Below are positions 52,686-61,578 of a stretch of 64,000 nt of DNA, piece after piece. The stretch lies in NCBI RefSeq assembly GCF_003315485.1, contig NZ_QNSE01000005.1, positions 248,001 through 312,000 on the forward strand, given 5' to 3'. Under the pieces are notes generated by a model. It was not told where the DNA came from. It did not search any database and saw nothing but the letters and a program-made list of their open reading frames with translations. The translations under genes and the position numbers were made by a program. Numbering within the stretch: the first letter of the stretch is position 1; the number at the start of each line of letters is the position of its first letter. This stretch comes from Marinomonas rhizomae. Lineage in GTDB: Bacteria > Pseudomonadota > Gammaproteobacteria > Pseudomonadales > Marinomonadaceae.

Positions 52686-53755
52686 GTCTCCATTACAAAT
52701 CTGGCTCAGTGAGCTTTGAAAACGTCATTAAAACCTTTGGCAATGTTACCGCCATTGATAACGTCTCGTTCACCATAGAGCCAGGTAACCTAGTGACTTT
52801 ATTAGGACCAAGTGGCTGTGGCAAAACCACGACTTTGCGAATGCTAGCAGGTTTAGAACACCCGACTTCCGGACGCATTATGATTGGCAATAAAGACGTG
52901 ACACACCTTCCCGCAACGGACAGAGACGTCAGCATGGTGTTCCAATCCTATGCCTTATTTCCTCATATGACGGTGGCTGAAAACGTCGCCTATGGCCTAA
53001 ATGCCAGTGGGGTTCATAAAATCGAAGCCAAAGAAAAAAGCGAAGAAGGCTTAGATCTGGTTGGATTAGCCGAATATGGACAGCGCTACCCCAGTGAGTT
53101 ATCCGGTGGTCAACAACAACGAGTGGCGGTGGCTCGAGCTTTGGTTTTAGAGCCTGAGGTGCTGTTGCTAGACGAACCCTTATCCAACCTCGATGCCAAG
53201 TTACGCCGTCACGTTCGAGAAGAAATTCGAGAACTCCAACAGAAAATTGGCTTAACAGCCGTCTATGTGACGCACGATCAAGAGGAAGCCTTGGCCGTCT
53301 CAGATCGTATTATCGTGATGAATCGTTCGGTGATCGCTCAAGAAGGCAGTCCACGTGAACTCTACGAAGCGCCTGCGTCGAACTTCATTGCTGATTTTAT
53401 CGGTGACGCGAATTTGGTCGACGCGGACATCATTGCAACGGATGGTGAAACAGCGGAGGTAGCGGTCGGAGCGCTTCGTTGTTCATTGCCCCAGCGTGAG
53501 TTTACGAAAGGACGCGTGCAATTGGCGGTACACCCAAGTTCTGTGCGTTTGTCCATCCGATCTCAGGCGTCAACAGGGCTCACTGGCACCATTAAACGGG
53601 CCACTTATTTAGGCAACCAAATGCAATACGACGTTGACTCCGAAGTGGGTAGCTTATTTGTTGTCGACTATCGTGTAGAGCAAGCAATTCCCGTCGGTTC
53701 CGATGTGTCTATTGCGTTTTCAAATCGCGGTCTTGCATTAGTTAAGACGGCTTAG
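52682..53755 (+). CDS. afuC: ABC importer ATPase, AfuC-like (locus 2)
   Basis: A 357-residue ATPase of the FbpC/PotA class. Walker A GPSGCGKTTT near 41-50, LSGGQQQR near 140, LLLDEPLSNLDAKL near 160, VTHDQEEA, and a C-terminal TOBE region (about 245-357) with PSSVRLSIRS. Overlaps the permease stop by four bases. It powers the importer formed with the fused permease and AfuA-like binding protein. Confidence 0.9.
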   Translation: MSLHYKSGSVSFENVIKTFGNVTAIDNVSFTIEPGNLVTLLGPSGCGKTTTLRMLAGLEHPTSGRIMIGNKDVTHLPATDRDVSMVFQSYALFPHMTVAENVAYGLNASGVHKIEAKEKSEEGLDLVGLAEYGQRYPSELSGGQQQRVAVARALVLEPEVLLLDEPLSNLDAKLRRHVREEIRELQQKIGLTAVYVTHDQEEALAVSDRIIVMNRSVIAQEGSPRELYEAPASNFIADFIGDANLVDADIIATDGETAEVAVGALRCSLPQREFTKGRVQLAVHPSSVRLSIRSQASTGLTGTIKRATYLGNQMQYDVDSEVGSLFVVDYRVEQAIPVGSDVSIAFSNRGLALVKTA

Positions 53756-53770
53756 AGTGGAGTACAACTC

Positions 53771-54574
53771 ATGTTTTTAGCTCATAACTTAATAGATCAA
53801 GCGATCGTTCAACGATTCGAACAGGCTGAAAAAGTCATCAAGGTGGCCGGCAGCCAAGCCTTAGAGTATTTCCGCAATCGAGAAAAGCTGGTCGTCGAAA
53901 CAAAAATGGAACCGCAAGATGTGGTCAGCATTGCCGATCGAAACGTCGAAATCACCATCATAGAAGGTTTACAAACCGCTTTCCCGCACGACAGCTTTCT
54001 TGGCGAAGAACAAGGCATCACCCAAGGAGACAACCAATATTTGTGGGTTATTGACCCGATTGATGGCACTGCCTGCTTCCTCAATGGTATGCATTCTTGG
54101 TGTATTTCGGTTGCGCTCATGGTAAACGACAAAATTGCTTGTGGCTTGATCTTTGATCCAAACAGTAACGAGCTATTCAGCGCAGTGGCAGGAAAAGGTT
54201 GTTTTGTGAACGACAAAAAAGTCGAAACATTGAATGTCAATTCACTGCAAGACGGCGTGATGGGATTGGGAACGTCACACCGTGTACCAGCAGAACTGTG
54301 CGTTCACTTCGTTGATAAGTTGTTGAACCAAGGCGGAATGTTCATCCGTAATGGCTCTGGTGCTCTGATGCTTGCCTATGTGGCGGCAGGTCGCTTAATT
54401 GGCTACTACGAACCTCATATCAACTCATGGGACTGTTTAGCTGGCCTCATTATGGTAGATGAAGCCGGCGGCTCAACCAATGACTTTTTGTCAAATGACG
54501 GATTACTAAAGGGCAACCCCATAATCGTGTCCGCTAGCGGAATCAAAAACTCACTAAGCCAGATGATTAACTAA
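53771..54574 (+). CDS. Inositol-monophosphatase family phosphatase (locus 2)
   Basis: A 267-residue phosphatase related to the one in locus 1. Metal motifs GEEQ (about 76), DPIDGTACF (about 94-102) and SWDCLAGLIMVDEAGG (about 219-234) are present; the first motif has Gln in place of the usual Ser and the second has Ala-Cys in place of Thr-Asn. Fifteen bases behind the ATPase gene and followed by a strong terminator, it is the last gene of the operon. It likely removes phosphate from the imported sugar phosphate (inference). Confidence 0.85.
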   Translation: MFLAHNLIDQAIVQRFEQAEKVIKVAGSQALEYFRNREKLVVETKMEPQDVVSIADRNVEITIIEGLQTAFPHDSFLGEEQGITQGDNQYLWVIDPIDGTACFLNGMHSWCISVALMVNDKIACGLIFDPNSNELFSAVAGKGCFVNDKKVETLNVNSLQDGVMGLGTSHRVPAELCVHFVDKLLNQGGMFIRNGSGALMLAYVAAGRLIGYYEPHINSWDCLAGLIMVDEAGGSTNDFLSNDGLLKGNPIIVSASGIKNSLSQMIN

Positions 54575-54610
54575 AAAGTATCCATCTAAAAATGCATTTC
54601 GTCGAACTTT

Positions 54611-54648
54611 ACCGCCTTACTGCTTGAGCAAATAGGCGGTTTTTTTTA
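54611..54648 (+). terminator. Rho-independent terminator of transport locus 2
   Basis: ACCGCCT (54611-54617) pairs with AGGCGGT (54634-54640), followed by a run of eight T. It ends the importer operon and faces the GAK-type operon. Confidence 0.85.
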
Positions 54649-54662
54649 TCCACTAAAAAGCC

Positions 54663-54932
54663 TCAAGACACAATATTAGGCGCTGTTTTATTAAGGCGCT
54701 TCGGACGCTTTTCCCAACGTACTTTGACCTCAAATTGCTGGCTGTCTTCATCGTCCGAAGCGGTCACCTTTAAGCGCATAAGCCCTTTGGGGTCTAGGGT
54801 TAGCACGCCTTCTTTTTCTTCACTAAATTCCAGCTTGCCTTTCGATAAGCCTTTCGAAAGCGCTTTTAGAACATCTTGAATATCGTCGACATCCAGTAAG
54901 GCTTCATACTTAAACTCTGTTTTCGATTTCAT
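54663..54932 (-). CDS. amphi-Trp domain protein of the GAK-type cassette
   Basis: An 89-residue protein beginning at ATG 54932, which overlaps the metallophosphoesterase stop (ATGA). The sequence MKSKTEFKYEALLDVDDIQD, KGKLEFSEEKEGVLTL and VKVRWEKR follows the small amphi-Trp domain known to co-occur with GAK (grasp and kinase) systems; I recognise it from family descriptions, not from a search. Function unknown. Last gene of the six-gene operon. Confidence 0.78.
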   Translation of the reverse strand: MKSKTEFKYEALLDVDDIQDVLKALSKGLSKGKLEFSEEKEGVLTLDPKGLMRLKVTASDDEDSQQFEVKVRWEKRPKRLNKTAPNIVS

Positions 54933-56263
54933 AATACGTGCCCGTAGATTCCTTGTAACTCTTCTGCCGTAATGACTTTCGCCGTGGGATAATCGCAACT
55001 CAGACCAACAATACCTGTGTCTTTACCAATCAAGGTCGCGCCAATACCGTGACCTTTTAAACCTTCCGCGGTACGCGAATGACAGTCCAAAGTGATATCC
55101 GCCTCCACATGCACCAAGCCTTTTTTAATTGCGATACGCTGGCCTTGCTGACGATTGATATGACCTTGAACCACAACATGAATACCAGCTTTGTGAATGG
55201 CATGTACGCCACGGTGCGTCAAAGGTAGATCGGCATCACGATATTTGGTGCGAAAAGTATTGGCAATTGAACTGTAATAAAAGCTGAATAAATCACGACG
55301 TTTTAAATTACGGTGAAAGGCTTTATTCGCGTACTTTGTGCCACTTTTCAGCAACATTTGCCCCATACTGTCATCCAAACCGGCATGCAAAAACAAAAAC
55401 GAACCGCGCTTGGCGACCAATTCCATCTTGCGAAAGAACCAATTGAACTCGCCTTTCTTATGGAGAAACAACTGCTGACATTTCAACGAGGTCGCGTAGA
55501 CTTGTCGCAAGCTCAACCCCGCCGACAGACAATGCTTCTCGAAACTGTGGTTCTTAGATTCCATTTTACGCACTTCACGATCGATGCCTTCCGCGGTCAA
55601 AAAACCCGCCGCATGAAATGGAAATTCTTTAAACCAATCATCGCCAGGGAAAAGTAACGCTCGACAAGTGTCTTCATCGGGAATTTTTTTGTCCCATTTC
55701 GTATCAGCCAAATATTCGTCAAAAACTTCACGAAATAAGGGCACGACTTTTTTACCCATGCGCACAAAAAAGTGTTGGTTGCCCACGTCCTTCTTACGAG
55801 CCAATGCCAACAAGCCCATTAACAAGCGCAAATCATGATTTCCGGCCAACAAGGTAACGCGCGCTTTCAGCTTATAAAGCTGTTTGACACTGCGCAGTAA
55901 TTCGAGATTACTCGGCCCTTTATCCAAACAATCTCCGCCTACGATGATTTCCGACTGTTTGCCTTTTTTCGTCAGGGAAAGGTGTCCCAAGTCTGCTTTT
56001 TTCTTGCGTTCCGCCACACCTGCTGCGATCAAGGAATCCTCAAAAGCCACCGCGTCCGCATGAGGATCAGAAATAAACACCACCGAACGTTTTGGCCAGC
56101 GCAACTTATTCTTTTTGAACAAAGAAGGCGTTTTATTGGGCTCCAAGACATGACTGTTTACTGAGCTTGCATCCCGAGGCCAAGCCGTCCATTCTCTCGG
56201 CAAACGAGCAATAATGTCAGTATGATGAGGGCGTTCTGTAATAACGGGAATAGGGCTCTGCAT
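54929..56263 (-). CDS. Metallophosphoesterase of the GAK-type cassette
   Basis: A 444-residue protein of the calcineurin-like phosphoesterase superfamily. Motifs in order are FISDPHAD (about 62-69), IVGGDCLDKGPSNLE (about 106-120), LAGNHDLRLLMG (about 137-148), and late His motifs FLHAGLDD and VVQGHINRQ. These are the metal-binding set (D-x-H, GDxxD, GNHD, GH). The N-terminal 50 residues and a long insert between motifs are atypical. It may act on a phosphorylated product of the cassette's kinases (inference). Confidence 0.8.
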   Translation of the reverse strand: MQSPIPVITERPHHTDIIARLPREWTAWPRDASSVNSHVLEPNKTPSLFKKNKLRWPKRSVVFISDPHADAVAFEDSLIAAGVAERKKKADLGHLSLTKKGKQSEIIVGGDCLDKGPSNLELLRSVKQLYKLKARVTLLAGNHDLRLLMGLLALARKKDVGNQHFFVRMGKKVVPLFREVFDEYLADTKWDKKIPDEDTCRALLFPGDDWFKEFPFHAAGFLTAEGIDREVRKMESKNHSFEKHCLSAGLSLRQVYATSLKCQQLFLHKKGEFNWFFRKMELVAKRGSFLFLHAGLDDSMGQMLLKSGTKYANKAFHRNLKRRDLFSFYYSSIANTFRTKYRDADLPLTHRGVHAIHKAGIHVVVQGHINRQQGQRIAIKKGLVHVEADITLDCHSRTAEGLKGHGIGATLIGKDTGIVGLSCDYPTAKVITAEELQGIYGHVL

Positions 56264-56323
56264 GCTTCGCTTACCTTTCTGTTTTTAAATTAAATGACAA
56301 ATTGCTTTTCAGTGAGCGCAAAA

Positions 56324-57004
56324 TCAATCCGGTACATCATGAATTTGACGTTGTTTCCATTCTCCGAAAAGTCTTGTTATTTGCTGGTCCTCAGCAAACT
56401 CAAACACCACAGGGTGGCCATAAAACATGCTTAGCCGTTTAATATCGTCGAACTTTATGGCAGTTAAATGAAACGCACCATGGCGTATCGATGCGCCATG
56501 ACCAACAAACAACTTAATAAGGCCATTATTTTTAGGCTGGGATTGAATATGATCTGCGACCCGTTGTCCCGCTGCGAGCAAGGACTCAGCGCCATCGAAT
56601 GGCAAACAATAATGACTGTCCGATTTCCAATTTTCTGGTGGTATTTCAAAACGTGGATCTAGAGCCAAAATGCGTTCGATTTCATCAACAGGCAAGTTAG
56701 CAACCGCGCCAACACTACGCTCACACAAAGCCGAAAAAGACACCACGTGTGGCTCAGTATCAAAATATTCACGCAGCTCTTCCGCATAAATCATTGCGGT
56801 TTGCCACGCTCGCAATAGTGTCGACGAATCAATTTGAGGAGCCAGACGCAAACCATGACAAGCCAACCACTCACCAAATATACGTGCCTGTTGTCGTACT
56901 TCTTGTTCGCCTGTTTCCGTCAAAGGAAAAGGCTGCAAAGCGCTCGGCACATTTTTCAATTGCTCATAAGCTCCGTGACGAATCAATGCGATACGAGCGC
57001 TCAT
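56324..57004 (-). CDS. Histidine phosphatase family protein of the GAK-type cassette
   Basis: A 226-residue phosphoglycerate-mutase-like phosphatase. The phospho-acceptor motif is LIRHGAYEQL (RHG near 8-10), a second Arg is in TLLRAWQTAM, and the catalytic His motif FVGHGASIRHGAFHL is near 167. Small-molecule or phosphohistidine targets are possible. It overlaps the HprK-related gene by four bases. Confidence 0.82.
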   Translation of the reverse strand: MSARIALIRHGAYEQLKNVPSALQPFPLTETGEQEVRQQARIFGEWLACHGLRLAPQIDSSTLLRAWQTAMIYAEELREYFDTEPHVVSFSALCERSVGAVANLPVDEIERILALDPRFEIPPENWKSDSHYCLPFDGAESLLAAGQRVADHIQSQPKNNGLIKLFVGHGASIRHGAFHLTAIKFDDIKRLSMFYGHPVVFEFAEDQQITRLFGEWKQRQIHDVPD

Positions 57005-58092
57005 TGTTTATCCAAACTTGCAATCAAATCGTAAGCGCGATCAAAGTCGATCTTGCCGGTGAGACGATAAACATCAACATTCGCCAACTCACGACAATAA
57101 TGCGCCACAGAATCAATGGCGTTGAGATCAGCAAAGGCGCCAAACTTGTCTTGATAAAAAGGCCCCGGACGTTTGCGCAGACCTTCGATCACATCCGTTT
57201 CGACAGATAGATCAACCAACTCAAGTTGCGTTGTCTCCGTGCTATCCAATGACCAATCCAACATAATAAGACGAGATAAATTGCCAGCTAAACGAACACG
57301 ATTTGGGCCGTATTCATCTTCAATTTGTACATCGTATTTTTCTTCTAAAGACCACAGCTCACTTTGCGGCATTTGGCGCAAGGCTTGCTGACGCGCTTCA
57401 GGCAAGATGTGACGTAAACGCTCGGCATGCAGCAAGGTCCCTGGGTTTACTCGTGGCAGTTTTGCCAAGCCAATGGTTTGCGTACCTTGGTCGGTTTTCT
57501 TAAGCAGAATGCGGTCATTGGTGAGAAAATCTCTTTGCGGATTTTCCAGACAACGCAGCATCAAGGTAGACTTGCCACCGCCCGACCCAGCAGCAATGGC
57601 CGTGGCTTGGCCATTTACACAAAACGCCGACGCGTGGCCCAAAGTAAAGCCTTCACGTAAATAATGATTCAAAAACTGATTGTTAATAAAGTTGATAATT
57701 TGTGCCAAGTTAGACGCACAAGGACCTACTGCAACCGCATGATCTGGGCGCTGTAAAAACGCCATGCCGGTTTTGAATTTCTTAATCCAACGTCCACCAG
57801 CTACATCAAGATAGCCTTCTTTACGGCCTTGTTTGCCTTCTTCACGTGGCACATTTAACCAATCTAGTTCATCGCCAACGATGTTTTGCTCCATCACATA
57901 CAAGTTCAAAGACGTTGTCGTGTGAGCCTCGGCCTTCAAGTAACTGCGATAATAATCGGCAATACCTGCCAGTAACATGGCTTCATTGGAATGCACAATA
58001 ACCGACAAATCGGCAAAATGAAGTCGAATCGTTTCATCACAATGACTTAATGCTTCGTTTACATGAGGCAAGTTCAATAGAGTTTTAATCAT
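57001..58092 (-). CDS. HprK-related kinase of the GAK-type cassette
   Basis: A 363-residue kinase-like protein starting at ATG 58092 (MIKTLLNLPHVNEAL), overlapping the ATP-grasp stop; an upstream in-frame start is less likely. P-loop AAGSGGGKSTLML lies near 167-179, with LTNDRILL and an FGPNRVRLAGNLSRLIMLDW segment as in HprK-related kinases of the GAK system (kinase B type). True HPr kinases phosphorylate HPr on serine; no HPr gene is here, so the substrate is unknown. No CofD-like, kinase A or XXXCH member is seen in the window. Confidence 0.82.
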   Translation of the reverse strand: MIKTLLNLPHVNEALSHCDETIRLHFADLSVIVHSNEAMLLAGIADYYRSYLKAEAHTTTSLNLYVMEQNIVGDELDWLNVPREEGKQGRKEGYLDVAGGRWIKKFKTGMAFLQRPDHAVAVGPCASNLAQIINFINNQFLNHYLREGFTLGHASAFCVNGQATAIAAGSGGGKSTLMLRCLENPQRDFLTNDRILLKKTDQGTQTIGLAKLPRVNPGTLLHAERLRHILPEARQQALRQMPQSELWSLEEKYDVQIEDEYGPNRVRLAGNLSRLIMLDWSLDSTETTQLELVDLSVETDVIEGLRKRPGPFYQDKFGAFADLNAIDSVAHYCRELANVDVYRLTGKIDFDRAYDLIASLDKQ

Positions 58093-59045
58093 GGTGCGAT
58101 CTCCTTCTTCTGCAATGCGTCTTTCGCCAAAGCACCTTTTTGTAAGATAGATTCTTGTGAAGTGCACTCTTGTAAAATATAGTCCGCGTACACACTGGCA
58201 GCGTCGATATCGCAACCTTCTAAAGCGCCTTTAAAGCCACCAAATGCCGATACTTCAAACACAACCGGACCTTGGTCGGTCAGAGCAATATCTACCGTAG
58301 TAAAGCTCAAGTCATAACAAGATTGCGCACGACGACCCAATTCAATTAGCTCAGCATCGGGCTCAAACATTTCATACTTGCCACCACTATTAATCGTAGT
58401 GTTCCAAGAGTCTTTATTGCCAACGCGCGCGTAAGTACAAAGGTATTCGCCACCGACAAACACCATGCCCAAATCACGGCCATCCAGTTTCACCGTCTGC
58501 TGGATATAATAAATCGACTGATTTTGACGATATTCTTCCAGCGCGTTACGAACAAATTCGTCGCTGTCGTCTTTGGTTAACATGATCATGCCGCGGGCTT
58601 TGGTGGAGTACAGCGGCTTTAAAATCGCAGAGCCAAATTCTCGCACCGTAGCAAAGGCTTGTTCTGGGTTCTCTGTGATGCGCGTTTTGGGCATGGGAAT
58701 ATTGCCTTGCTGCAACGCCAGAGTACCGCTCAAACGGTTCACCAAGTTACCGACACTTGCCGTTGGACTAAACAATTTAACGCCAGCACGCTCTGCATAA
58801 GACAACAGATGAATACGGTCTTCTGTGGCAGGCGCATAGACTTCACTGATCTTCTTGATGATCAGACCGTCCAGCGTCATCAAATCCAAGTCTTGATACA
58901 TCAATTGATTAGTATCTAAGCGCAATTCAACTTGACTCATATCGATCACAGCGCGGTAGCCGGTGCGCTCTTCGAGGCGATCCGCCAATACTTCTGTAGA
59001 CCATTTTCCCGGGATGCCAATGACCCCGATTCTCGGCTTATTCAA
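58089..59045 (-). CDS. ATP-grasp enzyme of the GAK-type cassette
   Basis: A 318-residue ATP-grasp protein of the RimK/LysX-like branch. The ATP-binding lysines are in AILKPLYSTKARGMIML (about 139-155), hinge YIQQTV, and metal ligands in TVDIALTDQGPVVFEVSAFGGFKG (Asp and Glu near 250-265; the final Asn of the usual ExN motif is replaced). It probably joins two small molecules or modifies a peptide with ATP. Overlaps the upstream PhoU/APH gene by eight bases and the HprK-related gene by four. Confidence 0.85.
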   Translation of the reverse strand: MNKPRIGVIGIPGKWSTEVLADRLEERTGYRAVIDMSQVELRLDTNQLMYQDLDLMTLDGLIIKKISEVYAPATEDRIHLLSYAERAGVKLFSPTASVGNLVNRLSGTLALQQGNIPMPKTRITENPEQAFATVREFGSAILKPLYSTKARGMIMLTKDDSDEFVRNALEEYRQNQSIYYIQQTVKLDGRDLGMVFVGGEYLCTYARVGNKDSWNTTINSGGKYEMFEPDAELIELGRRAQSCYDLSFTTVDIALTDQGPVVFEVSAFGGFKGALEGCDIDAASVYADYILQECTSQESILQKGALAKDALQKKEIAP

Positions 59046-60738
59046 CGTAAAGCTCCTTAAGCGGTAAGGTAAATGTTTGGACTTGTTCTGACGTGTTTTC
59101 TTCTGGCGAGCCCTGCTCAGGTGACAATTTTGCTAAACGCTCCAACAAATATCGGGCGCGTAAATGCATTCGAGAAGCCAATTTTTTGTCAAAAATAAAA
59201 CGGGTGGACGTAGCAAAAGAGCGCGCTAACCCAGCGGCTAAACGCACTTCAAAAGTCACATCTTGTTGACGAGCAGCAAAGCGTCGACCAAAGCGATACA
59301 CTTCTTTGGCGCTTTCCATCATCTGAGTTCGAGTCTCACCACTTAATACCTGTAAGCGATAAATCGAGACCATTAATACCGATAAATCCTGTACATAATC
59401 AAAGTAAGACGCACGATGTAGATCGATAAAATACACGCGTTTTTCTGCGTCATCGTAAATCAGATTGTCGACATTAAAATCCCCGTGAGTCAGTACCGAA
59501 AAAGGTGCTCGCCATTGGGCTTCTTGTATTGCCACACGACGTACTAACTCATCAAAGCTTAGACTGGTATAACCACAAATGCGCTCTTCGTCTTTAAAAA
59601 ATTCAGGATGAACCTTGCGACTGTCACCAATGCGCTTTTGCAATTGCTGCATAAACTTCGCAGAGCAAGACTCAGGCGTTAGACTGGCTTTCCACGTTTG
59701 GTTTAACGTTTTAAATAGTACTTTTAGCGCCGCTTTGGTGCCGCCTTTATCTCCAGCAAGCAACAAGGCTTCCAAGGTTTGCCCCGGTATATGCTCAATC
59801 AATAAAGACGATTGCTCATTGCTGCCATCGCTTTTCCCATTGATTTGAGACCTGCCAGTTTGACAAAGAACGCTGGGGGCCAATCTAGGATCAATATCGC
59901 GCCATTGATTCACGCCTGCGACTTCTTCTTCAATTTTTGAACGATCACCTTCTTTGTACACCGCCAGTACATCATTACCAGATTCATCTTTGTGCGTGAT
60001 CGCCGCAATGGCACTGCCAGAGCGGGTTAACGCCAAACGTCGTACCTTTAAATCACGCAGGTCGTAATTTAGGTTGGTCGCGCTGTCCAGCAAATGAGGG
60101 TAATTTTGCAACGTCGCCACTTGACCAAGATCTGCTTTAATCAAAGCTTCTGCCACCACGCCTAATTGCTCGATCAAACGCTTTACGCTGACATTACTTA
60201 GAATCGCCGCGCGCAGCTGGTCATCGCTCAAATCAAACTTCGCTTGCAAGGTTAACGCTTGCAGCTCGTTATAACTGGCCAGCAACTTATGTGTGCGTCG
60301 GCCTAGCTTGATGCCCGTTCGACGACGATTGTCGCTCACACCGACTTTCACTAAGCGCAAAGCACGTCTGATACGTTTCACCAACTTGCGGCACTCTTGC
60401 CCTGCTGGATGCTCATAAGCTTCCTCTAACGTCCCTTCCCGAACGCAATCGAAGCAATGCTTGGTCAGCATCTCAAGGGCGATCACCAAGGTATGCATGC
60501 CACTGACTTGAGCGTGGAAGGTGGTATTGGCTTTACGACGTTCTAACAACCGAGCGGTCTCAATGTCAGCTTTTTCGCGTAGCGCTTGCACATAGCCTCG
60601 ACGCCCGCGAATACTTGACAGTAGCGCCGTTGAACTGGAGGTAAAAAAAAGCTCCACTATATGGCAGTGTGTTTCGACCTCATGCAAGAGAAAAGACACA
60701 TGCTCTTGCAGGGTCGCCACAACTGGGGTTGAAGGCAT
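59038..60738 (-). CDS. PhoU-like/aminoglycoside-phosphotransferase-like kinase fusion
   Basis: A 566-residue protein. The first 230 residues are helical and PhoU-like (SSSTALLSSIRGRRGYVQ, then VALEMLTKHCFDCV). The second part is a small-molecule kinase of the APH/choline-kinase type: VLAVYKEGDRSKIE with the ATP lysine near 256, catalytic loop LTHGDFNVDNLIYD (about 416-429) and metal motif YFIDLHRASYFDYVQDL (about 435-451). First gene of the operon, with a likely promoter in the 105-base gap to the divergent acetyltransferase gene. Substrate unknown. Confidence 0.78.
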   Translation of the reverse strand: MPSTPVVATLQEHVSFLLHEVETHCHIVELFFTSSSTALLSSIRGRRGYVQALREKADIETARLLERRKANTTFHAQVSGMHTLVIALEMLTKHCFDCVREGTLEEAYEHPAGQECRKLVKRIRRALRLVKVGVSDNRRRTGIKLGRRTHKLLASYNELQALTLQAKFDLSDDQLRAAILSNVSVKRLIEQLGVVAEALIKADLGQVATLQNYPHLLDSATNLNYDLRDLKVRRLALTRSGSAIAAITHKDESGNDVLAVYKEGDRSKIEEEVAGVNQWRDIDPRLAPSVLCQTGRSQINGKSDGSNEQSSLLIEHIPGQTLEALLLAGDKGGTKAALKVLFKTLNQTWKASLTPESCSAKFMQQLQKRIGDSRKVHPEFFKDEERICGYTSLSFDELVRRVAIQEAQWRAPFSVLTHGDFNVDNLIYDDAEKRVYFIDLHRASYFDYVQDLSVLMVSIYRLQVLSGETRTQMMESAKEVYRFGRRFAARQQDVTFEVRLAAGLARSFATSTRFIFDKKLASRMHLRARYLLERLAKLSPEQGSPEENTSEQVQTFTLPLKELYVE

Positions 60739-60843
60739 AACGTTTTTCCCTTATTACTTTCCCTTTGACTATACAGACAGTAGAAAGCATCTAGATGACA
60801 GTAATATGACAATTACACATCAAACGCTTCACAAGGAGGCAAA

Positions 60844-61482
60844 ATGAAAGGGCCCAATCCAGATAACAAAGAACCGATGAAAGGCTTCCCACAAGTGGGT
60901 TATCTCAAGAATTTCATTACCCGAGACAATATAATCGTTGGCGATTACACCTATTACGATGATCCAAATGGGCCAGAACACTTTGAAAGCAACGTGCTTT
61001 ACCACTTTGATTTTATTGGTGATAAGCTAATTATTGGCAAATTTTGCGCCATTGCAAAAGACGTTACATTCATCATGAATGGCGCGAACCACGCCAACGC
61101 TGGTTTCTCAACGTATCCGTTTTACATCTTCGGCAATGGTTGGGAAAAAGCGGCACCCGAAGCTGGCGACTTACCCTACAAAGGCGATACAAATATAGGC
61201 AACGATGTGTGGATTGGCTACGACGCCACCATCATGCCCGGTGTGCAAATCGGTAACGGCGCCATTATCGCCAGCAAATCCGTGGTGACATCCGACGTGC
61301 CAGCTTACAGCGTGGTCGGTGGCAATCCTGCCAAGATCATCAAATACCGATTTGACGAGCAAACCATTCAAGCATTACAAGACATTGCATGGTGGAACTG
61401 GAGTGCCGAAGAAATCACTCAACATTTAGACGCCATAGTTGGTGCTGATTTGAGCCGATTACAATTAGTAAAGATCGGCTGA
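60844..61482 (+). CDS. vat: Vat/CatB-like hexapeptide acetyltransferase
   Basis: A 212-residue left-handed beta-helix acetyltransferase of the Vat/xenobiotic acetyltransferase group (streptogramin A or type B chloramphenicol acetyltransferase). [52 protein letters not shown], then [12 protein letters not shown] with the catalytic His (about 82), and [20 protein letters not shown] repeats are all present. The start has a perfect AAGGAGG site. A chromosomal Vat-like gene need not give clinical resistance. Cytosolic trimer expected. Confidence 0.88.
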   Translation: MKGPNPDNKEPMKGFPQVGYLKNFITRDNIIVGDYTYYDDPNGPEHFESNVLYHFDFIGDKLIIGKFCAIAKDVTFIMNGANHANAGFSTYPFYIFGNGWEKAAPEAGDLPYKGDTNIGNDVWIGYDATIMPGVQIGNGAIIASKSVVTSDVPAYSVVGGNPAKIIKYRFDEQTIQALQDIAWWNWSAEEITQHLDAIVGADLSRLQLVKIG

Positions 61483-61517
61483 ATATTGTATTAAAAAGAA
61501 GTATCTAGAAAAAAAAC

Positions 61518-61544
61518 AAAACCCCAGTGGTTAGCTGAGGTTTT
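61518..61544. terminator. Bidirectional terminator between vat-like and oxidase genes
   Basis: AAAACCCCAG (61518-61527) pairs with CTGAGGTTTT (61535-61544) with one mismatch, with A and T runs built into the ends. Serves the convergent genes on either side. Confidence 0.75.
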
Positions 61545-61578
61545 AGAAGATTGGATTCAGGCGTTTCTAACAGAGCGG

